Assembly: GCA_913058215.1 (NCBI GenBank) | Contig: CAJXQE010000001.1 | Span: 1 to 64,000 of the forward strand | Direction: 5' to 3' | DNA: 64,000 nt | Source of the DNA: an uncultured Verrucomicrobiales bacterium | GTDB lineage: Bacteria; Verrucomicrobiota; Verrucomicrobiia; Verrucomicrobiales; DEV007 | Part shown: positions 1 to 9,392 of the stretch, in pieces | Position numbering within the stretch: position 1 is the stretch's first letter | How the letters are laid out: each line of letters starts with the position of its first letter | Notes under the pieces: model-generated | What the model was told of the DNA's origin: nothing | Databases searched by the model: none | The model's input: the letters and a program-made list of their open reading frames with translations, nothing else | Position numbers and translations under genes: made by a program

Positions 1-31
1 GTCGGCAGCGTCAGATGTGTATAAGAGACAG
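1..31 (+). other. Illumina Nextera adapter / Tn5 mosaic end (not genomic)
   Basis: These bases match the Nextera Read 1 transposase adapter lacking only its first two bases, ending in the Tn5 mosaic end (AGATGTGTATAAGAGACAG, positions 13-31). This is library sequence left at a contig end, not biology. Two further AGACAG-like stretches follow at about 39-49 and 95-105; they are imperfect and may be natural. Confidence 0.97.
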
Positions 32-202
32 GTATATGAAAGAGACAGGTCGGATCTTTCCCCGCTTTCAGCCTCGAAAGAACTCGCCCTCGTAAGAAAC
101 AGGTGACCGAATCCGAATGTGGATTTCAGATTAACCGGAGTCGAGAATAGCGGATATCTGGACTCTTTTTTCTCCAATCTTCAGCGATAATATGAGCCGA
201 CC
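32..202. other. Non-coding leader between adapter and first gene
   Basis: No credible gene is visible here. An ATG at 192 runs straight into an in-frame TGA, so the first real start is the GTG at 203. The stretch may hold the promoter of the aldo/keto reductase, but the proximity of the adapter makes its first bases unreliable. Confidence 0.6.
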
Positions 203-1099
203 GTGAAAACCTCAAAATTCAGCCCATCCGGACTCCCTATCAGCAAAGTTGGTTTGGGCTGTGTGACTTTCGGTCGCGAGATTGGGGAAGCGGAATCTCA
301 TCAGGTTCTTGATCATGCTTTTGAGCACAGCATTTGTTTTTTTGACACCGCTTCAGCTTATGGCGGAGGTTCTTCAGAGCAGTTTATCGGCAGGTGGATC
401 GCTTCTCGAAAACCGGATGAAAGGAATTTGACTGTCGCCACCAAATTGCTTCCTCCTTATGATTCCAGCCGGATCAATGAGGTGGTTCAGCAAAGCCTGG
501 AAAACCTGGGTTTGCCTGCAATTGATCTTCTATACCTTCACAATTGGGATAACAGTGCCCTGGCCCCCGGTACATTGGAAGCGCTCAGTATTCTGGTTGA
601 TAGCGGTAGCGTTCGGGCCCTCGGGGTCAGCAACTTCAATCAGGAACAATTGGGGGCAGCCTTATCTTTTCAAAAGGAGAACGGACTCGCCCGGTTCAGC
701 GCACTGCAGAACAATTTCAACTACGCGGTGCGTGATGTGGATGCGGAGTATCGGAGTTTCTGTGCCCGTGAAGAAATTGCCGTCGTCACCTACAGCCCCT
801 TAGGTGCCGGATTCCTGACCGGAAAACACAAGCGACGCGTCGAAGTCGGATCCCGCTTTGACATTGTTCCCGGTCATCAGGATGTCTATTTCCACGATGA
901 GTGCTGGGAGAGGCTTGGCCGACTTGAAAGCCTGGCTCAGAAATCGGGAATTCCCCAGACAAAACTGGCTCTTGCCTGGGCCATGCATACAGAGGGTGTT
1001 GACTCTGTATTGGTGGGTGGAAGAACGACTCAGCAGATAGATCAATCTCTGGCAGCCTACGCCTTTGATGATTTTGATCTGCTGGCGCAGCTTGATTGA
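203..1099 (+). CDS. Aldo/keto reductase
   Basis: Cytoplasmic NADPH-dependent oxidoreductase of the aldo/keto reductase superfamily, 298 aa, close to the usual length. The catalytic tetrad of the family is readable as Asp48 and Tyr53 (FDTASAYG), Lys81 (ATKLLP) and His113 (LYLHNWD), followed by the GVSNF strand typical of the barrel and a YSPLGAGFLTG segment. The start is GTG at 203 because the nearby ATG is followed at once by a stop. It faces the NagA-like gene tail to tail with a 38-base gap. Sugar aldehydes or aldoses are plausible substrates by analogy with aldose dehydrogenase members; the actual substrate cannot be read. Confidence 0.93.
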   Translation: MKTSKFSPSGLPISKVGLGCVTFGREIGEAESHQVLDHAFEHSICFFDTASAYGGGSSEQFIGRWIASRKPDERNLTVATKLLPPYDSSRINEVVQQSLENLGLPAIDLLYLHNWDNSALAPGTLEALSILVDSGSVRALGVSNFNQEQLGAALSFQKENGLARFSALQNNFNYAVRDVDAEYRSFCAREEIAVVTYSPLGAGFLTGKHKRRVEVGSRFDIVPGHQDVYFHDECWERLGRLESLAQKSGIPQTKLALAWAMHTEGVDSVLVGGRTTQQIDQSLAAYAFDDFDLLAQLD

Positions 1100-1137
1100 A
1101 CAGAGTCTCGCGAAATTCCGGATTGGGGTATGGCCGA

Positions 1138-2049
1138 TTAAATGAGCCCGACCGATCTCCGTGGGTTTTCATCGAAAACGCGTTGGACGTCTTCATCTGA
1201 AAGGCCAAGTTCCTCTTTGAGATTTCTCACCACCTGATGAGCACGGATGGTTGAACCTGCGAGATTAGGAGATCCGGGACGGCGGGCGACCCCTGATTCG
1301 TCAATTTCAACCGGAGCGCTCCCGAGTTGGTAAGTTCCCGGTCCAAGACCCGCAGCAACTATGGCGTCGGTGGTCATGATTGCGCGCTCCACGCCGCAGA
1401 TTTTCAGATAGTTTTTCAGGGCGAAGAATTCTACATGGGCTCCGTCCGGAATGAACCCGAACCAAAGATGATCAGCGAGAGAGAGTGCCCGCTGAATGAA
1501 ATTATCGTGCCGCGGTAATTCTACCGGACAACCATTTCCCAGATGGGTAATCATGCTGAGGCCCGCATCAATCGCTGCTTTCAAGGTATCCAGATCCGGA
1601 TCGCAATGACCTGCGGAAACGGTGATCCCCTGATCTGCGAGGAATCGGGTCGTGGCGTGGTTCTGATCATTCTCTGGTGCGAGCGTCATCAATTTTACAA
1701 GCCCCTGCCCTGCTTCCACAATTACCTGAGCAGCTTCCGGAGTCGCCGGACACACACACTCGGGAGGATGGGCGCCGATGTATCCCGGAGAGGCATTGAG
1801 AAAGGGGCCCTCTACATGGAAACCCTGAATGATCTCTGCAATCAGCGGATCCTGCTCCCGGAAGTCCACCATCCGACGGAGTTTGTGGGCAAGCGAATCC
1901 ACGTGGTCAGTGATCATCGTGGCAAGAATACCTCCAAGACCATCGTCCTTCATTGCCTCGCAGGCTTTGTGCATTTCTTCAATCGTGAGATCGGAAGAGC
2001 AGAAATCTGCGCCGACGTAGCCGTTTACCTGAATATCGAAATAGTTCAT
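1138..2049 (-). CDS. nagA: N-acetylglucosamine-6-phosphate deacetylase family protein
   Basis: Amidohydrolase of the NagA family, which removes acetate from GlcNAc-6-phosphate. Metal and catalytic residues are visible: Glu80 in HVEGPF, His148 in AGHCD, His169 in THLGNG, His205 in DGAHV and the catalytic Asp228 in TTDAI. At 303 aa it is about 80 residues shorter than typical NagA because the N-terminal small beta-sandwich half is missing: the protein starts directly at the strand that reads DIQVNGYVGADF. This looks like a natural short form, since no upstream in-frame extension is evident. It lies 65 bases downstream of the membrane protein gene on the same strand. True GlcNAc-6-P activity is inferred from motifs only. 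Confidence 0.88.
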   Translation of the reverse strand: MNYFDIQVNGYVGADFCSSDLTIEEMHKACEAMKDDGLGGILATMITDHVDSLAHKLRRMVDFREQDPLIAEIIQGFHVEGPFLNASPGYIGAHPPECVCPATPEAAQVIVEAGQGLVKLMTLAPENDQNHATTRFLADQGITVSAGHCDPDLDTLKAAIDAGLSMITHLGNGCPVELPRHDNFIQRALSLADHLWFGFIPDGAHVEFFALKNYLKICGVERAIMTTDAIVAAGLGPGTYQLGSAPVEIDESGVARRPGSPNLAGSTIRAHQVVRNLKEELGLSDEDVQRVFDENPRRSVGLI

Positions 2050-2114
2050 GAATCATGAAATCCTAAGCCCGGAATTCGAATTCCTAAACAAAATCCAATG
2101 ACGTAAATCCGAGC

Positions 2115-2720
2115 TTAAGATTTTGGCGCTCCTCTTCGGAACAATACAATACAGATCGCCGTTGCGACAATTCCACCCAGATAGAGGCCGTAGTGTGCCC
2201 CAACGACCGCTTTGAACCGCAACATCTTGTCCGGTGTTATCACTTCATTGTAAGAGCCCACTACGCTGTCGGGAAGCGCAAAGGCAAAAACCAGTCCCAG
2301 CATGAGAGCCGCCCCAAGAGAAGCGATCATGGAGATTCCCACGTAGCGGATCAATCCCCTCAAAGGAAGAACAGGTTCTTTTCGAAAGACGGTATTCCCG
2401 ATCATGAGGACCCCAACTGTGATCACTCCAGCAGTCATTCCCGCCTGAGCGCCCAGTTTGATTACGTTCCAGTCAAAATCGTGTACCGACAGATTCTTGG
2501 CATACAGAAAGTAGTCCGGCGAAATACGATAGGTCATCTGGTCGATGAGCACTCCGAAAACGGCTCCAACCAATCCACCGAGAACGAGAAAAGAATACTC
2601 CCTCCAGCGCGTTGCCTTCTCCCTCTTCACAAGCCAGTCGATCAGAGCGACGACAGTCAAGAGGATCAGAACCGCCAGGATTCTTTCAGACAAAGTTGCG
2701 GGGATATACTGGCGTAACAT
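2115..2720 (-). CDS. Uncharacterised multi-pass membrane protein
   Basis: I do not recognise a family. The 201-aa protein has about five hydrophobic helices (roughly residues 13-30, 42-60, 90-110, 125-150 and 175-195), joined by short charged loops, and ends in a basic cytoplasmic-looking tail (FRRGAPKS). It begins only 10 bases after the stop of the ELWxxDGT repeat gene and is followed by the NagA-like gene, so the three may be co-transcribed. It might handle or export something related to the giant surface protein, but the link rests on adjacency alone. Confidence 0.75.
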   Translation of the reverse strand: MLRQYIPATLSERILAVLILLTVVALIDWLVKREKATRWREYSFLVLGGLVGAVFGVLIDQMTYRISPDYFLYAKNLSVHDFDWNVIKLGAQAGMTAGVITVGVLMIGNTVFRKEPVLPLRGLIRYVGISMIASLGAALMLGLVFAFALPDSVVGSYNEVITPDKMLRFKAVVGAHYGLYLGGIVATAICIVLFRRGAPKS

Positions 2721-2730
2721 CGCGAACGTA

Positions 2731-5700
2731 TTACCGTCTTCCCTTTTTCTTTACCTTAAGAAAAAACGATCCTCGATCAGATTTACTGTCAGCAATTCTT
2801 GACTGGACAATGAAATAGATTCGCTTTTTGCGATCTCTACCTCGCAGTTTCTGCAGTTTCCTTTTACCCGGGCTGCTAATCGTGCAAATAATTTTTGATG
2901 CATCTCCCGGTGCTACTGCGATTTCAAATGTCCCGACACTCGCTGCAGCGGAAATGTTTTCATATCCTTCCTCACCGAGTCGTAACAGGCTGTAGCGAAA
3001 TGGTCGAATCCGTGTGATGGCGGATATTAGCCCTAAACTATCTTCCACGATTCCATCATTTTCGATTTGAAAATAAGCTCTATAATTTTTCTTCCGGCGC
3101 GTCGTTCCCTTCGCGTGAACTGTCTGAGGAGAGTTAAAGGGATTATCTGAATAGACGTTACCTCCAATCAATCCTATCGGTGATCGGCCGGCAAGTAAAT
3201 CAGGTTGGTAGAGAAAAGGATCGTTGCTTGAGTAGTTTACGCCGGTTCGCAAGGTCCAGGGACCTCCTGGTCCCTCGGACGTAAAGTAAAATAGACCATC
3301 ATCCGACTGCCCGCCGCCAATCGCATACGACCCGGGTGAGCCGGGGACGAAGTCGTCGAGAAGGACGGTCCCATCGCTGGTCCCGTCACTCATCCATAGT
3401 TCAGAGCCACTTTCACCGTCATCCGCCTGAAAAAACAGTAGTTCGTTTATGATGCGGAATTGTGAAATTGTAGAGTTTTCAGTCGAGGGGCTAAGATTCT
3501 CCAGCTTGAAAGTTCCAATGTCTGTCCCATCCGACCTCCAAATGCTTTCCCCTTCTAGCGTATCGATTACACTGAAATACAGGATGCCGTCATTGTTGAG
3601 AAGACTGCCAAAGCGACGCAGACCTCCGGAAACCGGTAGATTCACTCTTACCGTTCCTTCATTAGTCCCATCGGACAGCCAGAGCATTTGTTCGAAATTT
3701 AAAGTGAAAAACAGGAGGCCGTTGACATCCGTTAATTGATCCGGGTTTCCGGCATAGGATCCGGGGTAAGTATCCTTCAAGAGAACTGTTCCTTCGGAGG
3801 TTCCATCGCTTATCCACAGCTCCTCACCTGTAAAAGGTGAAATTGATTTGGCATTAAAAAAAAGGTTCCCGCCGGAAACAGTTAATCGCGCCGGGTCTAT
3901 CGGAAGATTGTCTGCGTTCCGGTCTATTACCAAGCTTGTGCCGTCAAAGGTTCCATCGCTCTTCCAGATCTCATCTCCAGGGCCATCATGCGCAACAAAG
4001 TATAGTATCCCTCCATTTTTAACTAGTTCGCGCGGGGAACCGAGCCCACTGAAATCTTTCACCACAACGGTTCCAACCTCTGTTCCGTCTGAAATCCAAA
4101 GCTGGTTTCCTCCGGAACTTGTTTCATCAGTGGCAAAAGCAATACCATTCCCGAAAGCCGTGAGATGCATCGGGGTGGTTGAGGCATCCCCGGGAGTCAA
4201 ATCAGCGACCTGATAAGTTCCGGGACCGCTGCCATCACTTTGCCAAAGTTCAACACCACTCGTTCCGTTGTTGGCCGTAAAAAACAACCGGTTGTTGGCC
4301 ACCGTGAGCTCGGAAGGATAAGAGGAGCCTTCCCCTGATCTAATATCTTTTACGATCGATGTCCCGCTCACCGTGCCGTCGGTCTTCCACAATTCTCTTC
4401 CCAACTTATCTCCGGCTGCTGTAAAGTAGTAAAAACCGTTAAACTCCACAAGCTCCTGACTCTCCGTGGAGTTCAGGTCCTTTAGAATGTGCGTTCCTTC
4501 TTCGGTTCCATCACTGATCCAAAGTTCGTTTCCCGAGCTTCCATCATTGGCGGAAAAGACGAGCTTGTCTTGATACTCAAAGAAGTTTGCTGCAGATGAA
4601 CTTTCTGAACCTGGATTGATGTCCTTTACGATCGCTGTCCCATCTGCAGTTCCGTCACTTCTCCAAAGTTCGCGTCCATGGATCCCATCTTTAGCTGAAA
4701 AGAATGCAATCTCTCCTATACCAAGAAAATCAGCGGGATTTGAACTGTCTGCTCCCGGATTAATATCCAGAACCGGACCTGATTCATTCGATAACCCGTC
4801 TGACACCCAAAGTTCAGTTCCCGTCGTGGAGTAATCATATTTCCCAAAGAATACCAGGTCATTCCAGCCATAAGCGAAAGTATCTAGAGCAAAACGTGAA
4901 AAAGAACCACCACTCGTAGTCATTCTATTTGTTCCTATAGCAGTCCCGTTGCTTGACCACAGTTGTCTTCCGTTGGATTGATTGGAGGCAGTGAAGAAAA
5001 TTCGATTTGCCTGCTCAATAAATCCTATGGGCTCTGAACTGCCACTTCCCGGGACCAGGTCTATTACAAGGCTCGTTCCAACCGAGCTACCATTGGTCCT
5101 CCACAATTCGTTCCCGTTTTCGCTGGTGATGGCAGAAAAGTACAGGTGATTGCCATAGGTAATCAGTTGAAATTCTTGTGAGGATTGCCAGTTACCCGGT
5201 CTTAAACTGTCCGTAACGAGTTCCGTCCCGACGCTCGTTCCGTCACTCTTCCACAGGCTGGATATCCCCGATTTATAAACCGTGAAAAAAAGCTCGTTAT
5301 TGAGAATTGCACTCGATTGAGGAGTGATGCGCTCAATCTTTCCGGGGAACTCCCGAATATTTACCGTCCCTTCAACAGTGCCGTCGGTTTTCCACAAATC
5401 GTATTGGGAACTGCTCCTCCTCGCAGTGAACAGAAGAGCATCTCCTAGGACGATGGGAATCCGTGGTCTTGAATCTTGAGTCCCGGGATAAATATCTTTC
5501 AAGAGGAATGTGCCGTCTGAGCTTCCATCACTCACCCAAAGCTCTGCTCCATTAACATCATCTACTCCCACGAAGAACAGATGCCCCCCGGCTTCAGAAA
5601 GATTGTATGGCCCTGATGTTAAATTGACTCCAGGATAGATGTCCTTCAAAAGAACAGTTCCACTTTCCGACCCATCCGTTTTCCAAATCTCTTTTCCATG

Positions 5701-6798
5701 CAATTCATTGGTGGCTACAAAAAACAGTGCATTATTGAAGACCGCAAACGAGGAGGGGGATGAGGAACCAACTCCGGGATAAATATCCTTCACCAGCACG
5801 GTGCCCTCACTGGTTCCATCACTTTTCCACAATTCTGCCCCTTCATTTCCATACTCAGCGCTGAAATAAAACTCACCGTTGAATTCGGTGAACCCTTCAG
5901 GGAACGATCCTGATTCACCGCGAAACGCTTGCAGAGAGCTGCTGATAAACGGATCAATCGTGATCGGATAGGAAGCGCCCGAATCTTCAAAAGCGAGGGC
6001 AATTGTATGCTTCCCATCCCGACTCTCGACCAAGCGCAGCTCCGAGTCCAAAACCGATCCAGCGGAATCAAACACAACCAGACCGTGATAGTACAATTGG
6101 GCCGTTTCGTTGGCGTCAGAGAACTCAATAAAGCGTTCTCCCCTATCACCCTCGAGCAGTTCTGCTTTCAAGTCTGAGACAATTTCCAATTCCAATTGCT
6201 TCCCGCTCAAAGTGCTACCGATCGAAGCGGGATCAGCGATTTCAAACCCTTGCTCCAATCCGTCCGCTGTATTTTGATACCACTCGATTATTCCCTTTTC
6301 CCTTCTCCGGGATACCATTGATTCAGCAAGGTCAAAAGCATCGGGCTTCCCTTGTATTTGAGGGGTGATCGACCACGACCAGTCACCGGATCTCTCCGGG
6401 CCTTCAACGACTACTGTCCCATCCTCTGGAAATTCAAAGAGTAGATTTTGCCGCTTATTTTCACAACTTAGCACTTCGCCACCACCGGACGGATGCTCCT
6501 TCGCATGGAAGAAATAGTCAGATCCCTCCGACCGTTTTGTGGTCGACTTAGTGATTATACGGGCAAACTGTTCAAAAGCCGCTTTTTGACTCTTCGAATA
6601 CTCCTTTCCGGAAATTGAATATCCTTTGCCAATCTGCCGATCCGGCTCAGCACCGGAATGTTTCACTTTCGAGACATTCGACTGAAGCTTTTCCTTGTCG
6701 TTTGCGCTTGTATCAGAACCTGATGGCAGGCCTTTCCAAAAAATAAGGGCCGTGAAAAGGCAAGTTACGGCAAACAGGGAATATCGAATAGTCTTCAC
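2731..6798 (-). CDS. Giant ELWxxDGT-repeat surface protein
   Basis: Secreted protein built from 18 copies of an about 48-residue repeat with the ELWxSDGTxxGT signature, a beta-propeller-like repeat found in bacterial surface proteins. I count 18 signatures between roughly residues 300 and 1180, a few degenerate (for example LWSSNGTAIGT). The N-terminal quarter (about 300 aa) has no recognisable domain. The C-terminal 160 residues form a separate module beginning QPDLLAGRSP and ending in a very basic tail; a related module ends the PD40 protein at 30861. I chose the GTG at 6798 because it gives a normal signal peptide (KTIRYSLFAVTCLF); an ATG at 6888 would add 30 residues in front of it. Function unknown; adhesion or ligand binding is likely. 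Confidence 0.88.
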   Translation of the reverse strand: MKTIRYSLFAVTCLFTALIFWKGLPSGSDTSANDKEKLQSNVSKVKHSGAEPDRQIGKGYSISGKEYSKSQKAAFEQFARIITKSTTKRSEGSDYFFHAKEHPSGGGEVLSCENKRQNLLFEFPEDGTVVVEGPERSGDWSWSITPQIQGKPDAFDLAESMVSRRREKGIIEWYQNTADGLEQGFEIADPASIGSTLSGKQLELEIVSDLKAELLEGDRGERFIEFSDANETAQLYYHGLVVFDSAGSVLDSELRLVESRDGKHTIALAFEDSGASYPITIDPFISSSLQAFRGESGSFPEGFTEFNGEFYFSAEYGNEGAELWKSDGTSEGTVLVKDIYPGVGSSSPSSFAVFNNALFFVATNELHGKEIWKTDGSESGTVLLKDIYPGVNLTSGPYNLSEAGGHLFFVGVDDVNGAELWVSDGSSDGTFLLKDIYPGTQDSRPRIPIVLGDALLFTARRSSSQYDLWKTDGTVEGTVNIREFPGKIERITPQSSAILNNELFFTVYKSGISSLWKSDGTSVGTELVTDSLRPGNWQSSQEFQLITYGNHLYFSAITSENGNELWRTNGSSVGTSLVIDLVPGSGSSEPIGFIEQANRIFFTASNQSNGRQLWSSNGTAIGTNRMTTSGGSFSRFALDTFAYGWNDLVFFGKYDYSTTGTELWVSDGLSNESGPVLDINPGADSSNPADFLGIGEIAFFSAKDGIHGRELWRSDGTADGTAIVKDINPGSESSSAANFFEYQDKLVFSANDGSSGNELWISDGTEEGTHILKDLNSTESQELVEFNGFYYFTAAGDKLGRELWKTDGTVSGTSIVKDIRSGEGSSYPSELTVANNRLFFTANNGTSGVELWQSDGSGPGTYQVADLTPGDASTTPMHLTAFGNGIAFATDETSSGGNQLWISDGTEVGTVVVKDFSGLGSPRELVKNGGILYFVAHDGPGDEIWKSDGTFDGTSLVIDRNADNLPIDPARLTVSGGNLFFNAKSISPFTGEELWISDGTSEGTVLLKDTYPGSYAGNPDQLTDVNGLLFFTLNFEQMLWLSDGTNEGTVRVNLPVSGGLRRFGSLLNNDGILYFSVIDTLEGESIWRSDGTDIGTFKLENLSPSTENSTISQFRIINELLFFQADDGESGSELWMSDGTSDGTVLLDDFVPGSPGSYAIGGGQSDDGLFYFTSEGPGGPWTLRTGVNYSSNDPFLYQPDLLAGRSPIGLIGGNVYSDNPFNSPQTVHAKGTTRRKKNYRAYFQIENDGIVEDSLGLISAITRIRPFRYSLLRLGEEGYENISAAASVGTFEIAVAPGDASKIICTISSPGKRKLQKLRGRDRKKRIYFIVQSRIADSKSDRGSFFLKVKKKGRR

Positions 6799-6917
6799 GA
6801 ATGGTATCCACACTAACGTAGTGACAATTCTGATCAAGCCGTTTCCACGTATCCGATGGCATGAAGTAGCAGAGAATTCGCTTGTCATACATTTTTCATC
6901 CCTGCTACCTTTCCCGC

Positions 6918-7820
6918 ATGCAAAATCGCAGAGACTTTCTATCTAAAGCCGCGCTTCTCACGACCGGACTCGGTCTCGGTGGGGCCAATGCTCTTGCCCA
7001 GATGCCGCGGGCATTAGCAGATCCAAACTTTGTCGTGAAGAATGGACGCATCCGTCAGTCCATCATGGGGTGGTGTTTCAAGAAGCATTTCAACGCTCTT
7101 GAACTCGCCAAGCACTGCAAAGCGATTGGTCTTGTAGCGATGGAAGGAATTTCCCCGGATTCCTATCCCGAAGTTAGAAAGCTCGGGCTCGATATTTCCC
7201 TGGTCAGCTCCCACGGCTTCGCCACCGGTCCCTGCAATCCGGAGAATAAGGCCGAAGTCATCAAGAAGCTGAACGACTCGATCGATCTTGCGGTCAGTGT
7301 GAAGTGCCCAAGCGTCATCACATTCACCGGAATGCGATTCGACGGGATGGACGATGAAAAGGCAGCCCAAAACTGCATCGACACCTGGAAGGAAGTTCTA
7401 CCGAAAGCCGAAAAAGCCGGGATCACTCTGGTTTTGGAGCACTTAAATTCACGCGACGACTCCCATCCCATGAAAGGGCATCCGGGCTATTTCGGTGATG
7501 ATGTCGATTTTTGCGTGGACCTGATCAATCAGGTTGGTTCCGATAGCTTTAAACTGCTTTTCGACATCTATCACGTTTCCGTGATGAATGGTGACGTCAT
7601 TCGCCGGATCCGTCAGTATAAAGACCTTATCGGACATTATCATACAGCAGGAAATCCCGGACGCGGTGAACTCGATGATACCCAGGAGATCAATTATCCA
7701 CCGATTATGAAAGAGATTGTAGCCACTGGTTACAAAGGATTCGTGGCTCAGGAATTCATCCCGAACTGGGACGACCCGGTAGCTTCTCTGCGCCATTCTG
7801 CGCAGCTTTGTGATGTCTGA
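6918..7820 (+). CDS. Tat-exported TIM-barrel protein, hydroxypyruvate isomerase-like
   Basis: Xylose-isomerase-like TIM barrel (AP endonuclease 2 family) of the hydroxypyruvate isomerase type, 300 aa. A twin-arginine signal (NRRDFLSKAALL) starts the protein, which is why the ATG at 6918 is preferred over 6882, where 12 extra residues would precede it. Typical barrel residues are visible: VLEHLNSR (Glu metal ligand), LLFDIYHVSVMNGD, IGHYHTAGNPGRGE and a late FVAQEFIP. The gene starts divergently from the ELWxxDGT gene and lies 98 bases before a Tat-exported Gfo/Idh/MocA oxidoreductase. That pairing is common in this phylum and suggests sequential oxidation and isomerisation of a sugar outside the cytoplasm. 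Confidence 0.9.
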   Translation: MQNRRDFLSKAALLTTGLGLGGANALAQMPRALADPNFVVKNGRIRQSIMGWCFKKHFNALELAKHCKAIGLVAMEGISPDSYPEVRKLGLDISLVSSHGFATGPCNPENKAEVIKKLNDSIDLAVSVKCPSVITFTGMRFDGMDDEKAAQNCIDTWKEVLPKAEKAGITLVLEHLNSRDDSHPMKGHPGYFGDDVDFCVDLINQVGSDSFKLLFDIYHVSVMNGDVIRRIRQYKDLIGHYHTAGNPGRGELDDTQEINYPPIMKEIVATGYKGFVAQEFIPNWDDPVASLRHSAQLCDV

Positions 7821-7918
7821 ATGACAAATAGTCGTCCCTCCTGGAAAATAGAATCGTAAGGTTTTCCGGAACTCCCTCATTATTTTACAGCCCTTTCATC
7901 AGCCAATTCTTTTCAACT

Positions 7919-9259
7919 ATGAATAAACAAACCTCACGAAGAAAATTCATCGGTCAGGCCGCTGCAGCGATTGCTGCACCGACGATCATTCCGGCATCCG
8001 TGCTGGGTAAAAATGCACCGAGCAATCGGATTACCATGGCCTTTGTTGGTCTTGGTAATCGCGGGATTGGCGTTATGGAGTCTTTCCTCAAATATGACGA
8101 TGTCCAGGGGATGGCTGTCTGCGACGTCGCCAAACATCACGTTCGTGTCAGCAATGGTAAATCTTCTCGCGACTACGGTGTAGAAGCGGGAAAAGCTGCG
8201 ATGGAAAAGAAACACTCCGACCGTCTCGAAAAAGGCGAGTGGAAAGGATGTGACACCTATCATGACTTCCGTGAATTGGTAGCACGTGATGATATCGACG
8301 CCATTCAGGTGGCAACTCCCGATCATTGGCACGGAATCATCGCAATGGCGGCGATTAAGAGCGGTAAAGACGTTTATTGTGAAAAGCCGGTGACTCACCT
8401 CTACGGCGAGGGGCACGCGCTGCACCGTGCGGTTGCTGAGAAAAATGCGATCTTTCAGGTTGGATCACAGCAACGATCAACAAAGGAATTCCAGAAAGCT
8501 GTCGCTCTGGTCCGCAATGGTTTGATTGGAAAAGTTTCCAAAGTTGAAGTGGGCCTTCCTAAAGGGCACAACAGCCCGGAAGGAGATTCAACGATTAAGG
8601 ATCCACCTTCAAACCTTGACTACGACTTCTACTGCGGACCCAGCAAAATGATTCCCTACATGGATTGCCGCGTTCACTGGAGCTGGCGCTGGCACCTGAA
8701 TTTTGGTGGCGGTCAGCTGATGGACTGGATCGGTCACCACAACGATATTGCTCACTGGGGAATTGGTGAGGAAAAAGGTGGACCTATCTCGGTCGAGGCA
8801 AAAAACTGGACTTTCCCGGAAACTGAAGTCTATGACTCTCCGGTCGACTACGATGTTCACTCGAAATATGCCAATGACATTGAAGTTGTGATTTCCTCAC
8901 GGAACCCGATGGGATCGAAGTGGATCGGCGAGAACGGCTGGATCCACGTTACCCGCGGAAAGCTGACAGCCTCCAATGAGGATTGGCTCAAAGACGATTT
9001 CGTTGCCGGTGACTGGAAGCCTTATAAGTCTCCGGGACATCAACGCAACTTTGTTGAATGCATCAAGTCACGTGAGGAAACCATTGCCCCGGCTGAAATT
9101 GGACACCGCTCCATTACCCCTGGACACATTGCTTATGTATCACACGGACTCGGCCGTAAGATCAAATGGGATCCCAAAGCAGAGAAAGTTGTCGGCGATG
9201 ACGCTGCACAGGAAGCATTGATGGCTTTGCCCTATCGCGGAGACTGGAAGCTCGGCTGA
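7919..9259 (+). CDS. Tat-exported Gfo/Idh/MocA family oxidoreductase
   Basis: NAD(P)-dependent sugar oxidoreductase with a Rossmann fold, 446 aa. A Tat signal (SRRKFIGQAAAA) is followed by the nucleotide-binding glycine motif in AFVGLGNRGIG, the adenine-side strand around VATPDHWHG and the family hallmark CEKPVTH, in which the Lys is catalytic. The C-terminal alpha/beta domain is complete. The longer C-terminal half matches the bacterial-type exported subfamily common in Planctomycetota and Verrucomicrobiota. It probably forms an operon with the preceding TIM-barrel gene and ends at a strong intrinsic terminator. The substrate is not evident. Confidence 0.93.
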   Translation: MNKQTSRRKFIGQAAAAIAAPTIIPASVLGKNAPSNRITMAFVGLGNRGIGVMESFLKYDDVQGMAVCDVAKHHVRVSNGKSSRDYGVEAGKAAMEKKHSDRLEKGEWKGCDTYHDFRELVARDDIDAIQVATPDHWHGIIAMAAIKSGKDVYCEKPVTHLYGEGHALHRAVAEKNAIFQVGSQQRSTKEFQKAVALVRNGLIGKVSKVEVGLPKGHNSPEGDSTIKDPPSNLDYDFYCGPSKMIPYMDCRVHWSWRWHLNFGGGQLMDWIGHHNDIAHWGIGEEKGGPISVEAKNWTFPETEVYDSPVDYDVHSKYANDIEVVISSRNPMGSKWIGENGWIHVTRGKLTASNEDWLKDDFVAGDWKPYKSPGHQRNFVECIKSREETIAPAEIGHRSITPGHIAYVSHGLGRKIKWDPKAEKVVGDDAAQEALMALPYRGDWKLG

Positions 9260-9296
9260 TTGATCCGTCGTAAAGACTTTATTTCCAGAAGCAAAG

Positions 9297-9322
9297 CGCC
9301 CGATCGAAAGATCGGGCGTTTT
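9297..9322 (+). terminator. Intrinsic terminator
   Basis: A perfect 9-bp GC-rich stem (CGCCCGATC paired with GATCGGGCG) closes on a GAAA tetraloop and is followed by four T. It lies 37 bases after the stop of the Gfo/Idh/MocA gene and would end that operon. The stem could also serve the opposite direction, but the T run supports the plus strand. Confidence 0.88.
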
Positions 9323-9392
9323 CATTGAGTCCTGCAGCCATTTCCGTCTCCAAAGAATGAAGTCTTTCGTGGCTTCGCCTCAGTGGCGGTCC

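Noticed and set aside
39-105. Extra AGACAG-like copies near the adapter (39-49 and 95-105)
   Set aside because: They resemble the mosaic-end tail but are imperfect; chance or natural sequence is as likely as nested adapters.
786-1208. Minus-strand frame of 140 codons opposite the aldo/keto reductase
   Set aside because: It overlaps a clearly conserved gene, has no family motifs and shows the low-complexity Arg/Pro/His pattern of an antisense shadow.
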